NCBI GenBank assembly: GCA_035079385.1
Contig: JAVHKY010000001.1
Coordinates: 9,696,501-9,760,500, forward strand
DNA length: 64,000 nt
Reading direction: 5' to 3'
From: Aspidiotus rigidus
Taxonomy: Eukaryota; Arthropoda; Insecta; Hemiptera; Diaspididae
A model generated the notes under the pieces. The model did not search any database, was not told the DNA's origin, and saw nothing but the letters and a program-made list of their open reading frames with translations. This document shows positions 47,298 through 58,364 of this stretch, piece by piece; the stretch's first letter is position 1, and each line of letters begins with the position of its first letter. Position numbers and translations under genes: made by a program.

Positions 47298-47827
47298 TGT
47301 AATAATAAATCATTGGGCAAAGTTTTTTACAAACTTTCAGAGTAAAGTTTTAATGAATCTGAATTCTAAGAAATTTTAAGAAGTGATTAGAACCGTCAAA
47401 AAAAAAAAGGTTCTCGATACACTCGCTCTTAGAGATTATCATCAATAAGGAAAAAGAAGTTATCGATCGAACCGATTTTCTTAGGAACAAATCAAAACAG
47501 CTCTAGAACATAATGAAACGGGTTCGAAAAAAATCTACTTATTTGAAATCGATTCTTTATCAATGAGCAAAATTTCCGATTTTTGACGACCCTAAATCTG
47601 ATGATAAAATTACGGCGATCAATCTTGCACTCGGCGGGGCTACCAACTAATTGAAACTCCTAAGTTTAAACCTAAATTAAGGCTCAAATTGCCCAATTTA
47701 TTTTTGAGAACAGAGAGAATCACCGACCGTGTTAAATTTTTCCTAGTCTCAAAGAGATACAAAGAAACAGAAGCCAGGGTTATGGAAATTATCTCAGATG
47801 CAAACCAATCTTATCAATGAAATTATA

Positions 47828-48041
47828 CAGTGTTGCCAGACGTGAAACTCTAAATTGCCATTTTTAGACCTCAAAATTGCCGTACATGACTTTTATTTCA
47901 AAATTGCCTTACAAAAATGCCATTTCACTCGAAATTGCCGTACGTTTAGTACGGAACCGTACGGCCGTACGCCGGAAAAATTACCGTATCGACCTAAAAT
48001 TGCCGTATTTTCCGGCAATCACTGTACGTCTGGCAACACTG
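47828..48041. mobile_element. MITE with CAGTGTTGCCAGACGT inverted ends
   Basis: CAGTGTTGCCAGACGT at the left and ACGTCTGGCAACACTG at the right are perfect 16-bp inverted repeats. Internal AAATTGCCGTA words repeat several times, and the 87-codon ORF through them is a repeat artefact. Ends resemble hAT-type MITEs. The flanking 8 bases are similar but not identical. Confidence 0.8.
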
Positions 48042-49238
48042 AATTGAAATATTTTGTTTCTATTACGATTATAGCACAGTTTATCGGGAAGATTTTCTTT
48101 GGAAATTATATTCTGTAAGTATACGACAAAAATTTGGTAACTCATTCAGTACGAAAAATACCTAGCTATGAAAAAAACAGAAAAAAGGTGCAAAAATTTA
48201 GAGGAAATACAGATTTAAATAAATTTTCATTACGGTCGATTTCGGTAAGTAAATTGCACAGTCTGTGAAGGGCAGATTGGGTTGAAAACGAAAAAGTATA
48301 AACAAGTTAGGTGCTGCGTATTTGAAATACTATTCACGATAAGATAAAAATCCTGCAGTTGGAGGAAACCATCGAGCATTATATTGGATTCTTATTTATT
48401 CTTCCAAAAAATATAACAATCCTTTTTCTATACGAAAGAAAGTAGGTATTTTACTCCCAAGTAGTAGAATAAGTTGATGATAAATGATACAAATAATTCT
48501 TAAATGCCTCCGTAATAACGGACGAGCCATCATAACGGGTCCGTAATGCTTGCGCGAATTTTTTTTTTTTTTTTAATGTTGTCTTACTACCCAAGAGTAT
48601 CTCTTGACTTGAAATTTGTGTCAACGATCAAAATGCAACCCCATAATTTAAATAAATTCTTAAACTGATTTTTTATTTTGATCCTTCCGTTTTCAAAAAA
48701 TTTCAACTTTGAATATAGAATTTGTAAAGTTTTTATTCGGTCAACTGCTCAAGAATCAAGGCGTAGAGCGGATAAATGGAGTTTTGGTGTACGTTTGTAG
48801 AGGACGGGTACCTATGTTATTAGTTGCACTTCGATAGCATTTTTGTCGCTCATAACCGACCACATCGCACAGCAAACCTTCTAGTTACAAGGTGAAAAAA
48901 AAAAAAAAAAAAAGATCATAATATATAAGGAACATCAAAAATTAGATTTCATGTAAAAATCTGGATTTTGCCTCTGTCTTGAAGAGATCGCTCTTAAAGA
49001 TATGAAAAATTATTTTTAAAAAAAACTTTTCTCTAGGCCTGGGTATAGTTTCAGGGATAGACAACTTCTCTCCCTAAAGTATCGGACAAAAGGAAAAATA
49101 TGAATAAAATAATAATTGAGGGAAAAAAAAGGAACTAGTTGTTCATCTTGTTTCATTCGTCGTTACAGTAAACATTACGAGAATGATGCTCGTAATTATT
49201 TCACTCCAAAACCTATCCAGCGACCATTTCGCGTAAAA

Positions 49239-50058
49239 TTATTGAACGATTATATGCGGCGCCGATAGAAGTACCACTAATGTCGCGATTATGGTAAACA
49301 ACGTAAAAATAATCAAGCAAAATCTATCTATAACTATCGCAGCGAACTTCCAATCACTAATGATTTCCTGCTCTTCTTCGTTTCGGCGCATCTTGTTCGT
49401 AATAAATTGTATTTCGCGCAAAATCAATTGTAAATCTCGTTGCGCTACCGAGCATCCGCTGGTTTCATCTAGAGTCAGTGATACTCCGGTTGTTGCCGTT
49501 GTGGTGCTATGCTGAGCGTGGTGCATGCTCGATGTGGATGTTGTGCCCCTCAAGTAGGCGCTATTCAATGTCGTAGCATTACTACACCCACCGTAATGCC
49601 TAAAGTCGTCGTCAATATCTAGCACATTCGCTAGCAGACTTTTGGACGAACGCTCCTTCAGTTCCATCTGTTTGATCTTCTTACTCATGCGAATAGTTTT
49701 TAAGGTGATTTTACGGTTTGGCCTACTCATTCTCAAACACCAAGGCAGCCATTGTAAGAAAATGGATCGTGTCTATAAAAAAAAAAAGAAATGGTACAAA
49801 ATATGAAAATGTGAACATTTTTGGCTCTGTTTATCGTCCTCGCGTTTAGTAAGTACTCAGGCGATGGTGAAAATAGGTAAAGTTGAAAAATTTTCCGTCA
49901 ACCGAAGTAACAACTTAAGAATATTAATGAAATGTAACAAAAATTTACCAAGGCTGACATACGATAGTTGTCAGACGTTCGATGATGATAGTTTAGCACA
50001 AGCACCGTCAAAACAACTGATGAAGCTACCATGAACATGATGCAATTGAAGTATGTGC
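49239..50058 (-). CDS. Nicotinic acetylcholine receptor alpha subunit (alpha5/6/7 type), last two exons
   Basis: Ligand-gated cation channel subunit of the synaptic membrane. Exon 50058-49949 (acceptor TTTTATGCAG, donor GTAAAT) encodes the M3 segment, [20 protein letters not shown] then LNYHHRT. Exon 49772-49239 (acceptor after a T-rich tract, TTTATAG) continues in phase. It begins [15 protein letters not shown] and carries the cytoplasmic loop with [20 protein letters not shown], a signature of the insect alpha5/6/7 group. It then has the amphipathic helix [18 protein letters not shown], the pre-M4 [14 protein letters not shown]4, and the C-terminus [10 protein letters not shown]. The receptor's ligand-binding, M1 and M2 exons were looked for up to 64000 and not found. 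They are presumably beyond the right edge, making the R1 and Jockey insertions intronic. Confidence 0.92.
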
Positions 50059-51039
50059 CTGCATAAAATTATAATTGTTGGCATTAATGGTCATTTAAAT
50101 TACTCGAGTACCTACTGCAAATAACTAATTATTTAAAAAAATCGTTTTAACGTCGTAAAAAATGTAATAAAAGACTAGACTAAAGTATATTTTTGTGAGT
50201 AACTAACGCGTTTGGTATAATATTATGAAGGTAAATAATCAAACGAATGATTTGGGCCAGTCTTTTTGGCTAAAATATTGTAAATAGCCAGGATTATTAT
50301 AGAGAGTACTTCATTTCTACTCCGTCTAAGCATGCGCGGATACGAAATGATTTACTTTCTACACTACAGACTCGTGTTTGGTCTACTTACCTTTTTTGAA
50401 ATTGTAGTACTTGTAGGTAAACTTATAAAACGCTACTTTAATGAAAGTTTACTAGGTATACTTAGTATCTATCAACTTGAGAATTAAAGTCTACAATCTA
50501 AAACCATGAACACTTGTCCACGTTTAGTAAAATACCTATGTAAATATATTTTCACTACAGATATGTTAAGGATTCACTTGTAAAAGTTGACGAGTCAAAA
50601 AAAAAAAAATTCCTGTAAACTAAGTAGGTACACTATGTCTTTATTTTCGACGATCGAATAAAACCCTCGAGTTTACTAGATTTTATAATTTCAAGTCATA
50701 TCATATAATTAAAAACGAGCTCAAAATTATTTTCACTATTTCAAGACTTCATTAAAGTGATACATTTTTGAGATTTTCAAAAGTTGTATAAGTTTCAAAA
50801 CGAAAAAAAAAAAAAAAAAAAAACAAGGGGAATGTTTCTCACAAAGAAAATAAACGAAACTTTTTTCTAATAATTTTCTAGCAATAAACGATTATTTTAA
50901 CAAGTTTAATGATATGAAAAAAAAAAAAAAAAAGCTCTAACAGACAGTATAAAATTTTTTATATCCTTTTGAAATGTAGAAGATCCTTAAAAGAAATGGG
51001 GAAAAAATTGGAACAACTAGCCAACAACGTATTTATATT
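50059..51039. other. No gene recognised (probable receptor intron)
   Basis: AT-rich with poly-A runs near 50800 and 50918. Confidence 0.45.
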
Positions 51040-52690
51040 CGAAAATATTTTCTCGGAGCCGGATGCCGTGAAGCAAGTCATTGATGGCTAGTTCTCACAG
51101 CCGCCACCATCAATGATAACGCTACCAATACTTGAAGAGGATGGTGTACCTCTCCTAGGAACCAAGGAGGTGTGCGCAACATCAATAAATTGCGAGGTGG
51201 GTCCGGTCCGGAGCGTAATACATCCACTTCACTTGGCACTGCTTGATGATACATTCAATGTGGCCTGTTTCCGGTGCGGTTGAACAAAGCCAGACTAGCG
51301 TTGATCGAGAAAGAGGATAAACCATCTCGCTTGCCATCCTCTTATTGACCACTCGTCTGCTACATAACGTAGGCACACTTCTAAACAGAATGATAGCCAA
51401 TTCGTGCAAGAGCTATTTGAAGGAAAAAGACATGATCTCAAGTAGCCAACAAGATTTTCAAACTGGACGCTGTTCATCAGAGGATGGAATCAGGCTGAGT
51501 CAGCAATTAGCTACGCGTTAGTTTTGTACAACCGTCATCCTCAACACCGCAAATGAGTTCAACTCAATACCATGGGAGAAGATGTTGGAAGCCCATATAG
51601 ACGCTGAAATACCTGCATACCAACTCAGGATGATCGGCAGATTTCTAGCTGTCGAGAAATCCTAGCAGAGACGTCTGCTGGTACAATAAAGCGCCCAGTC
51701 ATTTGTGGGGTACCGCAGGGGTCGGTCCTTGGGTCACTCTTGTGGTTCGTCGCAGGTGAAACTGCGACTGGGCGTTGAGTTTATCTATGATGGTATGCAC
51801 TGCTAAAACTACTGTATCGGTGGAGAGCAGGTAAACCAGACCCTAGAGGCAGTGAGGCATTGAATCGAGTCGGCCAAACTAGAAAATATTCTCAACCCGT
51901 CAAAGTTTACTTCACCCACCTTTCGCCTACAAGGTGTGGAAATCACGACCAAAAAAGTTTGATTCAAAGCTGGGTTTCAGGGACCATTTCCTGATGGCAG
52001 CGGAAGAGGCGCGCAGGGTCAGCGTCTAATGACAAACCGAGGAAGGCCGAGGGAACCAAGAAAGAGGATCATGATGAGCACCGTATTGTGAATCTTCTTG
52101 CATGGTGCCCTAGGATGGGCCAACTCCATGAAGATAGAATCAGGAAGATCTCGACGGAGGCTCCTTGCATAAGCTTCTTGCTGAGAAAAGAGAGGTGGTG
52201 TTCAAAGCAAAGAAGAGGGCAATAAGTGACCAACAAGCTTTACGGGTCAAGAAGGAGGCCGGGCACTCCTTGCTTGACAAATGGAAAGCGAGAAACGCAC
52301 AGAGTGAGTTAAACAGACAGCCCACATGTTAATGTACGACTTTATCAAGACTATGGTCAGCTGAAATTTCACCTGACGTAGGTGTTGAGCAGTCAAGGCT
52401 GCTTCACGAATACACGAATACCTTCATAAGAAGTTAAGGAATGTTGAGCAGACAATGTTTTCGCACTACAATCAAGAGCGGGATGATAGACCATAGCACA
52501 CCCTATTTGAGTGTATGGTATGGGGACTTGAGCGGGGCAATCTCAGTCGGTCACTATAAGAGATTGGGGTCGATGAAACACTTGCTCCGAGAAGCCTGGT
52601 AGCTACCATGCTAAATTCAGAAGAAGCATGCGTCCGCTTCTAGTCACAGTCATGAAGAGGTTCTCTATTGAAATCCTTTACAAACAGGTA
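51040..52690 (+). mobile_element. R1-clade LINE relic
   Basis: Shifting plus-strand frames follow an R1 ORF2 in order. FSEPDAVKQVIDG lies near 51050. QDFQTGRCSSEDGIR, a decayed NQFGFRKGRST, lies near 51450. GVPQGSVLGSLLWF lies at about 51708-51750. GRGAQG/NRGRPREPRKR lies near 52005-52065, and RKISTEAPCISF near 52143. The C-terminal HTLFECMVWGLERGNL and LVATMLNSEEA end near 52640. Many stops and frameshifts show it is long dead. Probably in a receptor intron. Confidence 0.75.
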
Positions 52691-53909
52691 GGTGACCCCC
52701 CTAACTTTGAAAGGAGCCCCTCCTACAAATGCACTATAATTACGGGCCTGCTACTAAGTACATTCATAAATTCAAACTTGGGTAAAAAAATTTGTGTTGA
52801 AAGTTTTTTTTTCTTTCTTTTTTTTTCCCAGAAATTTGATGGAAGACAGAAGATTGTTATAAGACGACAATTTTAAGAGTAAAACAGTGCGTACTTATAT
52901 TTTTCTCTTTGCGTGTTTGGAGCTGATGTCGGAGTTTTGGTGTTTTCAATTTCTAACAAGAACTCGTGAGAGTGAATGGAAATATCGAATGCAGGTTTAT
53001 TCTAAACCCATGTCTTGTGGATGGTCTCTTGGAATTCTTCTATGAATTCAGCCATGTTTCAGTGCGAACCCGACTCTGATACGCTTGAGTCCGATTGCTT
53101 TTTCTATTTCAGGATTGAAACTTCTGACACGATACAGACGCGCTCTTTTTTCCATCAGTGTAACTGTGCACTACGTTCCGAATCATTTTGTATAGGTACT
53201 TCTATTATTGAGATATGCATCTTTCCATTTTACGACAGCACCGGCACCGTTTCCAAAAATGAGAAGAATATTTCTTTAAAAATATTTCGATTCTCGCTTT
53301 CATTGCTGCGCAGTTCTCGGTGATTTTCAGTCTATCGGCTCGCCTATCGCAAAGGAGGAAATAAATACAAGCCTTTGGTCAAATTATTTACAGATCCTAT
53401 GAGTGTGGGAACTAAGCTCAGAAAACTTGTTTCGTGACCGGTATTGTCATTTTTCCTCAATATTTATCATTAAATTTTACATTACGAAATTATTCCGATA
53501 AAAGGCGAAGTCAAAGGGCTGATCCGCCTTGACTGCGCCAGTAGGAAAGGAAATAAACCCTTTTTTTCTTCTAGTTATCATATTGGCCTTCTTTTATAAT
53601 GATTTTTACTACGAAATAAAATAAATAATTGTGAAAAATGAATGCTTTTCTACGCAACATCCTTGCCCCGTCTTTAGAGAAATTAATTAACGGTTACAAG
53701 AGCAGCCAACCAAATGGGAAGACTTTTAAAATGCTAGAAAATTTCCTACAAGAATTCCGAATTAGTAACGCGAAATATATTTAAGAGGTCATTTTTAGGT
53801 AGTCGACGAAAAAGTGTCCTGAAGCTTAAAATTTCATGGAGACTTAGTTACGAAAGAAATAAATTCGGAGTAATGTTCGATCAATCTAATGGATGGGAAA
53901 ACGACTAGA
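52691..53909. other. No gene recognised (probable receptor intron)
   Basis: The ORF at 53015-53323 (102 codons) matches nothing I know. No splice-bounded exon was recognised on either strand. Confidence 0.4.
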
Positions 53910-54100
53910 AGAAAAAAAAATTTTTTTTTTTTTTTTTTTTATTTTTTTTTTTATTTTTTTTTATATTTTATAGTACGATCTTAGATACAATTACTACGAT
54001 CTAAATTAGTACTACTGTTACAGCGTAAATTTTTTGAGCGATTAAACTTTCTTCATTAAGATCGTTTACCATTCATATTATATAAAGCATATAAGTAAAG

Positions 54101-56755
54101 TTAAATTAAGTCGCCTGGTTTGGTGCGACGTAGTCTCCTTACATCTTCCGCGAACAGTAGCAGGTTTAAAGCCTCAGTATTGGGGTGTCTGTGAAGCCTT
54201 TCTTCGTGTTTCCCTGCGCTAGTCTTTACTGTGGTGTTAACGTCTGGTATGCGCAGATCCCGATGCAGGTCCTCCATTCTCGTATAACGGCACGAGTTGG
54301 CTATCGTCTTGAGGTACTTGTTTTGCACTCTTTGTATTATAAGCCTGTTGGATGCCTTTGTGCAGCCCCACAGTTGGATACCATATGTCCAGATAGGCCT
54401 TGCTATTTGCATATAAACTGCTCTTTTGCAGTATAGACTCATTTGTGAGTGTCTTCCCAGCATCCAGTACATTTGATGGTACTTAGCGAGCAACTGTTTT
54501 TTCTTCATTTTCACATGAGCTTTCCATGTGAGTCGGGCATCGAGGTTCATGCCGAGGTATTTTGCAGAGTCAGCCTGTTGGATCGGAGCTCCGTTCAGGT
54601 AAACTCTGTGGTGGGCGTCGGTTTTGCGGAGCGCGTAGGTCACTTGGATAGTCTTCTGCTGATTTATCATTATCTTCCAGTCTCTGGCCCATTTGCTTAT
54701 TTTAGAGATGGAACTCTGAAGGTTTTCGACTGCTTTCTCTTGGATACTGTGCACTGACAGCACCGCGGTATCATCAGCAAATGTGGCGACTCTGACCCCA
54801 CTATTACTCGCTGTCGGAAGATCCGCCGTGTAAAGTGTGTATAGCGTAGGGCCCAATACACTACCCTGCGGGACGCCGGCCATTATTGGGTACGAGCTTG
54901 ATTGAGCTTCCTCGTGCACTACGTGATACACCCTGTCACTAAGATAAGACTCAATTATCTGACATATGTTTGCTGGCATAACCTCGCTGCACTTTCGCAC
55001 CAATCCCGCATGCCACACTCGGTCGAAAGCCTGTGATATATCTAAAAACACCGCAGCACAGTATTCCTTTTCTTCAAAGGCCTGTTCAATCACCGATGTA
55101 ACCCTTTGCACTTGGTCCACTGCAGCATGAGATTGCCGGAACCCAAATTGATGGTCAGGTAGGGTAACTAGTGGCTTGATACGTGTTAGTAGGAGTTTCT
55201 CAAAGAGTTTTGAAGTGACCGTTAATAATGAGATAGGTCTGTATGAAGTAATTTCTTCAGCCGGTTTACCAGGTTTAGCAATCATGATGATTCGTGCAAC
55301 TTTGAAGCTTTTTGGTACATGCTGTATTCTTAAGCAGGCATTTAAGATGTATGTGAGCATTACAATGCCTTTCCGTGGCAATTCCTTTAGGACCTGTGGC
55401 GTTATTCCATCAGCACCTGCTGATTTCTTGGCTTTGAGTAAATCAATTTCTTTTGCTACTTCTTTGGGTGTAACAAATTTTATAGTCTGATTCTCAAGGT
55501 AGGTCTTGTCAGTATGTATTCGGGAATCCATTTCGTGTGGTCTGAATACTGTATTTAGGTGCTGAGCAAAAGCTTCGGCTTTCTCTTCCTTGCTGCGCAT
55601 CCATTGATCATTGTTTTTCAGCGGGGGTATGTTAACTATAGGTCTTTTGAATTTCTTTGTGGCTTTCCAGAGCGAATAATTCTTTTCGGAGTGTGGACTC
55701 AAGTTGGATAGATAGCTTACCATGCTGTCTTCCTTATATTTTTTGATAAACCGGTTCAGCTTGTTACTGATTCTGTTGAACTCAGTTTTATCTAATGGGT
55801 GTCTTGACCGTTGCCATACACGTCTCGCTTTTCGTCGCTTGCAGACCAGCTCACGTATTTCACGAGGGTAGCATATCTCCTGATTTAACGTTGATTCCAC
55901 TTTAGGGGTTGCTATAGTGGCTGCTTTTTGTATCAGTTCAGTGAGTAGCTGTGCCTGCGTGTCCAAGTCGTTTGGCGTGTGTATCCTAACCCGAAGGTCG
56001 AGTGTTGCGTCCAGTTCCGCTCTATATAGATCCCAGTCTGTTTTACTATTGGTGAGTGTACATTTCTTCCTTTTTCGGATTACCGCATCGCTCAAGGTCA
56101 CGAGTACTGGAGTGTGATCTGATGTCATGTCGGCTATGTTTTCAACTTCAACGTAGTTACTGGATATGCCTCTGTAGATATAGAAATCGATGAGGTCCGG
56201 TACCTTATTAATATCAGCAGGCCAATATGTAGGCTTACCGTCTGTTAATATGTTGCAACCTTGATTGTTAATGGCCTCCAACAATTCTTTGCCCCTGGTT
56301 GTGGTGAGGCGAGAACCAAACGCCGTATGTTTAGCATTGTAGTCTCCTCCCAAGATAAACTTTGCACCCAATCGTTGAAGGATTACTCCAAACTCCTCCT
56401 TCTTGATCTTGTGCTTGGGTGGGCAATACGCCGACGCGACCTTCAGCTCAGAGTTGCGGTACTTTATGGAGACGACAGTACTCTGGAAGTATTCATGCCT
56501 AATGTGGTCAGAGACTTCATGATGGAGGTTGTTTTTAATGATCACTGCCGTTCCCCCGTGGGCTCCGCCATCTGGGTGCGGGGTATGGTAGAGCCGGTAG
56601 CCATATATCTTCACGTGGCCCCTTTCTGTGAGGTGCGTTTCAGACACTAGGGCAATGTCGATTGAGTTTAGGTGTAGAAAGTTTTCGAGTTCTTGACTTC
56701 TGTTTGGTAAACCATTGGCGTTCCAACAGATTATTCTTAATGATTGGCTAGTCAT
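54101..56755 (-). CDS. Jockey ORF2: endonuclease / reverse transcriptase (884 aa)
   Basis: The engine of target-primed reverse transcription. It starts at the ATG overlapping the ORF1 stop. The N-terminal apurinic-like endonuclease runs from IICWNANGLPNRSQELENF through SETHLTERGH, then GGDYNAKHTAFGSR and SDHTPVLV. The RT follows with KSAGADGITPQVLKEL, YRPISLLTVTSKLFEKLL and AAVFLDISQAFDRVWH. After GVPQGSVLGPTLYTLY comes the catalytic TFADDTAVLSVH. The C-terminus has KYLGMNLDARLTWKAHV and RPIWTYGIQLWGC, standard for Jockey. All catalytic residues are present and there are no internal stops. The plus-strand ORFs across it are shadows. Confidence 0.95.
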   Translation of the reverse strand: MTSQSLRIICWNANGLPNRSQELENFLHLNSIDIALVSETHLTERGHVKIYGYRLYHTPHPDGGAHGGTAVIIKNNLHHEVSDHIRHEYFQSTVVSIKYRNSELKVASAYCPPKHKIKKEEFGVILQRLGAKFILGGDYNAKHTAFGSRLTTTRGKELLEAINNQGCNILTDGKPTYWPADINKVPDLIDFYIYRGISSNYVEVENIADMTSDHTPVLVTLSDAVIRKRKKCTLTNSKTDWDLYRAELDATLDLRVRIHTPNDLDTQAQLLTELIQKAATIATPKVESTLNQEICYPREIRELVCKRRKARRVWQRSRHPLDKTEFNRISNKLNRFIKKYKEDSMVSYLSNLSPHSEKNYSLWKATKKFKRPIVNIPPLKNNDQWMRSKEEKAEAFAQHLNTVFRPHEMDSRIHTDKTYLENQTIKFVTPKEVAKEIDLLKAKKSAGADGITPQVLKELPRKGIVMLTYILNACLRIQHVPKSFKVARIIMIAKPGKPAEEITSYRPISLLTVTSKLFEKLLLTRIKPLVTLPDHQFGFRQSHAAVDQVQRVTSVIEQAFEEKEYCAAVFLDISQAFDRVWHAGLVRKCSEVMPANICQIIESYLSDRVYHVVHEEAQSSSYPIMAGVPQGSVLGPTLYTLYTADLPTASNSGVRVATFADDTAVLSVHSIQEKAVENLQSSISKISKWARDWKIMINQQKTIQVTYALRKTDAHHRVYLNGAPIQQADSAKYLGMNLDARLTWKAHVKMKKKQLLAKYHQMYWMLGRHSQMSLYCKRAVYMQIARPIWTYGIQLWGCTKASNRLIIQRVQNKYLKTIANSCRYTRMEDLHRDLRIPDVNTTVKTSAGKHEERLHRHPNTEALNLLLFAEDVRRLRRTKPGDLI

Positions 56756-58212
56756 TTCCTCTTTCTGCTCGCTCTTGTTTGGAAACCTCTGCTTTCCAGT
56801 TTTTCAATTCTACCGACCATTGAATCAATCTTCTGGTTCAGTTGTTGAAGGAGCTTCACAATCTGGTCCCCACCAGGGACTGTTTCTGTGGTATTTTGGT
56901 ATGATAGAGGTGGATTTACTTGTTCTCTTCGTTCAACTGAGTTTTTCCCCTTTTTAGGATGTGATGATGGCAATGATGCTTTCGCAGGTGGCGGTGTTTC
57001 CTCAGGTCGCATTTTTTCTGCTTTTGAAATTGATTTATGTAGTTGAATACGTTGCACCGCTGATATTTTGGGCTTGGCAACTGTGTTATTTGCTTGCTTA
57101 TAAGCTTCGCAGCCTCGAAAGTTCGCAGTATGATTTCCATCACAATTGGCACATTTGAACCTAGCTGGATCGTTGATACTGCACGTGGACGAAGGGTGAC
57201 TTGCGGCGCACTTGAAGCATTTTTCGGGCCTAAAGCAGTTAGATTTAGTGTGATTCCATTTTTGACATCGAATACATTGTGGAACGCCTGTTTTCTTGTA
57301 AGGAGGTTCGACCTTTATCCTGCAGTGCAGAAGATATTTCATTTCATAGGCGTCTTTGTTATTTGGCTTTGGAGTCATATCAACGTAGAATAGTGGAAAG
57401 GCTTTCTTCTTTCTATCAATTATTTCATTTTTATCGTTACGAATTTTAATAGTTCTGACTACATTTGTAATTTTTACCGTCTCATGCCCCATATTAGCGA
57501 ATTCTTGATGCAACTCCTCTATATCAGTCGATGTTGGTAGTCCTCTAACTACTACTCGAAATAATTTGTCACTTTTCAGCTGATATGAATGATACGCTAT
57601 GCCGTGTAAGGGATCTTCAGGCAACTTTTCTGTCTCCTTATTTATTTCTCGTATGAGAGCGGTTACTTTACGATAATCAGTATCAGTTTTTGTATTCACG
57701 CGTATATCGCCGTTGCTGCTAAGTTTGAATGTAGTGTAGTCACTTTCGTCCATGCTGTCTAAAACTTTCGATTTAAAAGAGATAAAATCATTGACACCAC
57801 TTACGATAACGGGTGGCGGCGTATTTCTGCTGCGCGTGATTGTTGCATAGGTAGTCTCGCTATTTTTCACGGTCCGACCTGTGTCTACGTTGTTTGGGCG
57901 GTGTACACCCATGTCCAGGTCGCTTGCACTGAGATTTTCCGAACGAGGTGAATCGAGATCATCTTTTTTACGCTTCTTGCTGATTTGTGGGCTGGTAAAT
58001 TCGCCACTCTTATTTCTGCATCCGCTAGTTGTAGAACCGTTGGCCGGATCAACAGGATTATTGAAATTACGTTCACCCATCAATACCTGAACTTGTCTTG
58101 ATAAATCCGCAATTACTTTTTGCAGTCGTTTAATAGTTAATTGCATCGTCTGAGGTGATGATAAGTCAATTGTTACCTGGCAGTCTAGGTTTTCATCATC
58201 TGTTTCACACAT
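56752..58212 (-). CDS. Jockey ORF1: gag-like nucleic-acid-binding protein (486 aa)
   Basis: Nucleocapsid-like protein that binds element RNA (family knowledge). An N-terminal coiled-coil-like stretch (MQLTIKRLQKVIADLSRQVQ) is followed by a polar linker. A central PRE_C2HC-type domain contains FRVVVRGLPTSTDIEELHQEF, at about 215-235. Three zinc knuckles follow: CIRCQKWNHTKSNC, CFKCAASHPSSTC and CANCDGNHTANFRGC. The tail, KLLQQLNQKIDSMVGRIEKL, is again coiled-coil-like, and the protein ends in basic RASRKRK. The ATG at 58212 is chosen as the first in frame. The stop TGA overlaps the ORF2 start in ATGA at 56755-56752, suggesting termination-reinitiation. Confidence 0.93.
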   Translation of the reverse strand: MCETDDENLDCQVTIDLSSPQTMQLTIKRLQKVIADLSRQVQVLMGERNFNNPVDPANGSTTSGCRNKSGEFTSPQISKKRKKDDLDSPRSENLSASDLDMGVHRPNNVDTGRTVKNSETTYATITRSRNTPPPVIVSGVNDFISFKSKVLDSMDESDYTTFKLSSNGDIRVNTKTDTDYRKVTALIREINKETEKLPEDPLHGIAYHSYQLKSDKLFRVVVRGLPTSTDIEELHQEFANMGHETVKITNVVRTIKIRNDKNEIIDRKKKAFPLFYVDMTPKPNNKDAYEMKYLLHCRIKVEPPYKKTGVPQCIRCQKWNHTKSNCFRPEKCFKCAASHPSSTCSINDPARFKCANCDGNHTANFRGCEAYKQANNTVAKPKISAVQRIQLHKSISKAEKMRPEETPPPAKASLPSSHPKKGKNSVERREQVNPPLSYQNTTETVPGGDQIVKLLQQLNQKIDSMVGRIEKLESRGFQTRASRKRK

Positions 58213-58364
58213 TTTACCGCGTAACTTATGGCTAGCCGACGTTCGGCTGCCGTCAATTTTAACACGTTTAAACCGGCACTATCTTTATCGTACTACACGA
58301 ATGAAGCAACGTTATGCAACATGACCGCGCGAGCGATTCGTTGAAACTGTGTGAGAAAAAAAAA

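Larger units (their letters stand above)
53921..58353 (-). mobile_element. Full-length Jockey-clade LINE with 11-bp TSD
   Basis: An exact 11-bp duplication AGAAAAAAAAA flanks both ends (53910-53920 and 58354-58364). On the minus strand the order is a 5' UTR of about 140 bp, ORF1, ORF2 overlapping ORF1 by four bases, a 3' UTR of about 130 bp, and an A-rich tail. Both ORFs are open to full length. This is the best candidate in the window for a currently active element. Confidence 0.92.

Noticed and set aside
47855..48118. ORF of 87 codons
   Set aside because: Lies across a MITE with repeated AAATTGCCGTA words, not a gene.
49291..49515. Plus-strand ORF of 74 codons
   Set aside because: Antisense to the receptor's last exon, with no family resemblance.
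54185..58090. Plus-strand ORFs of 65-129 codons
   Set aside because: Antisense shadows of the two Jockey ORFs.
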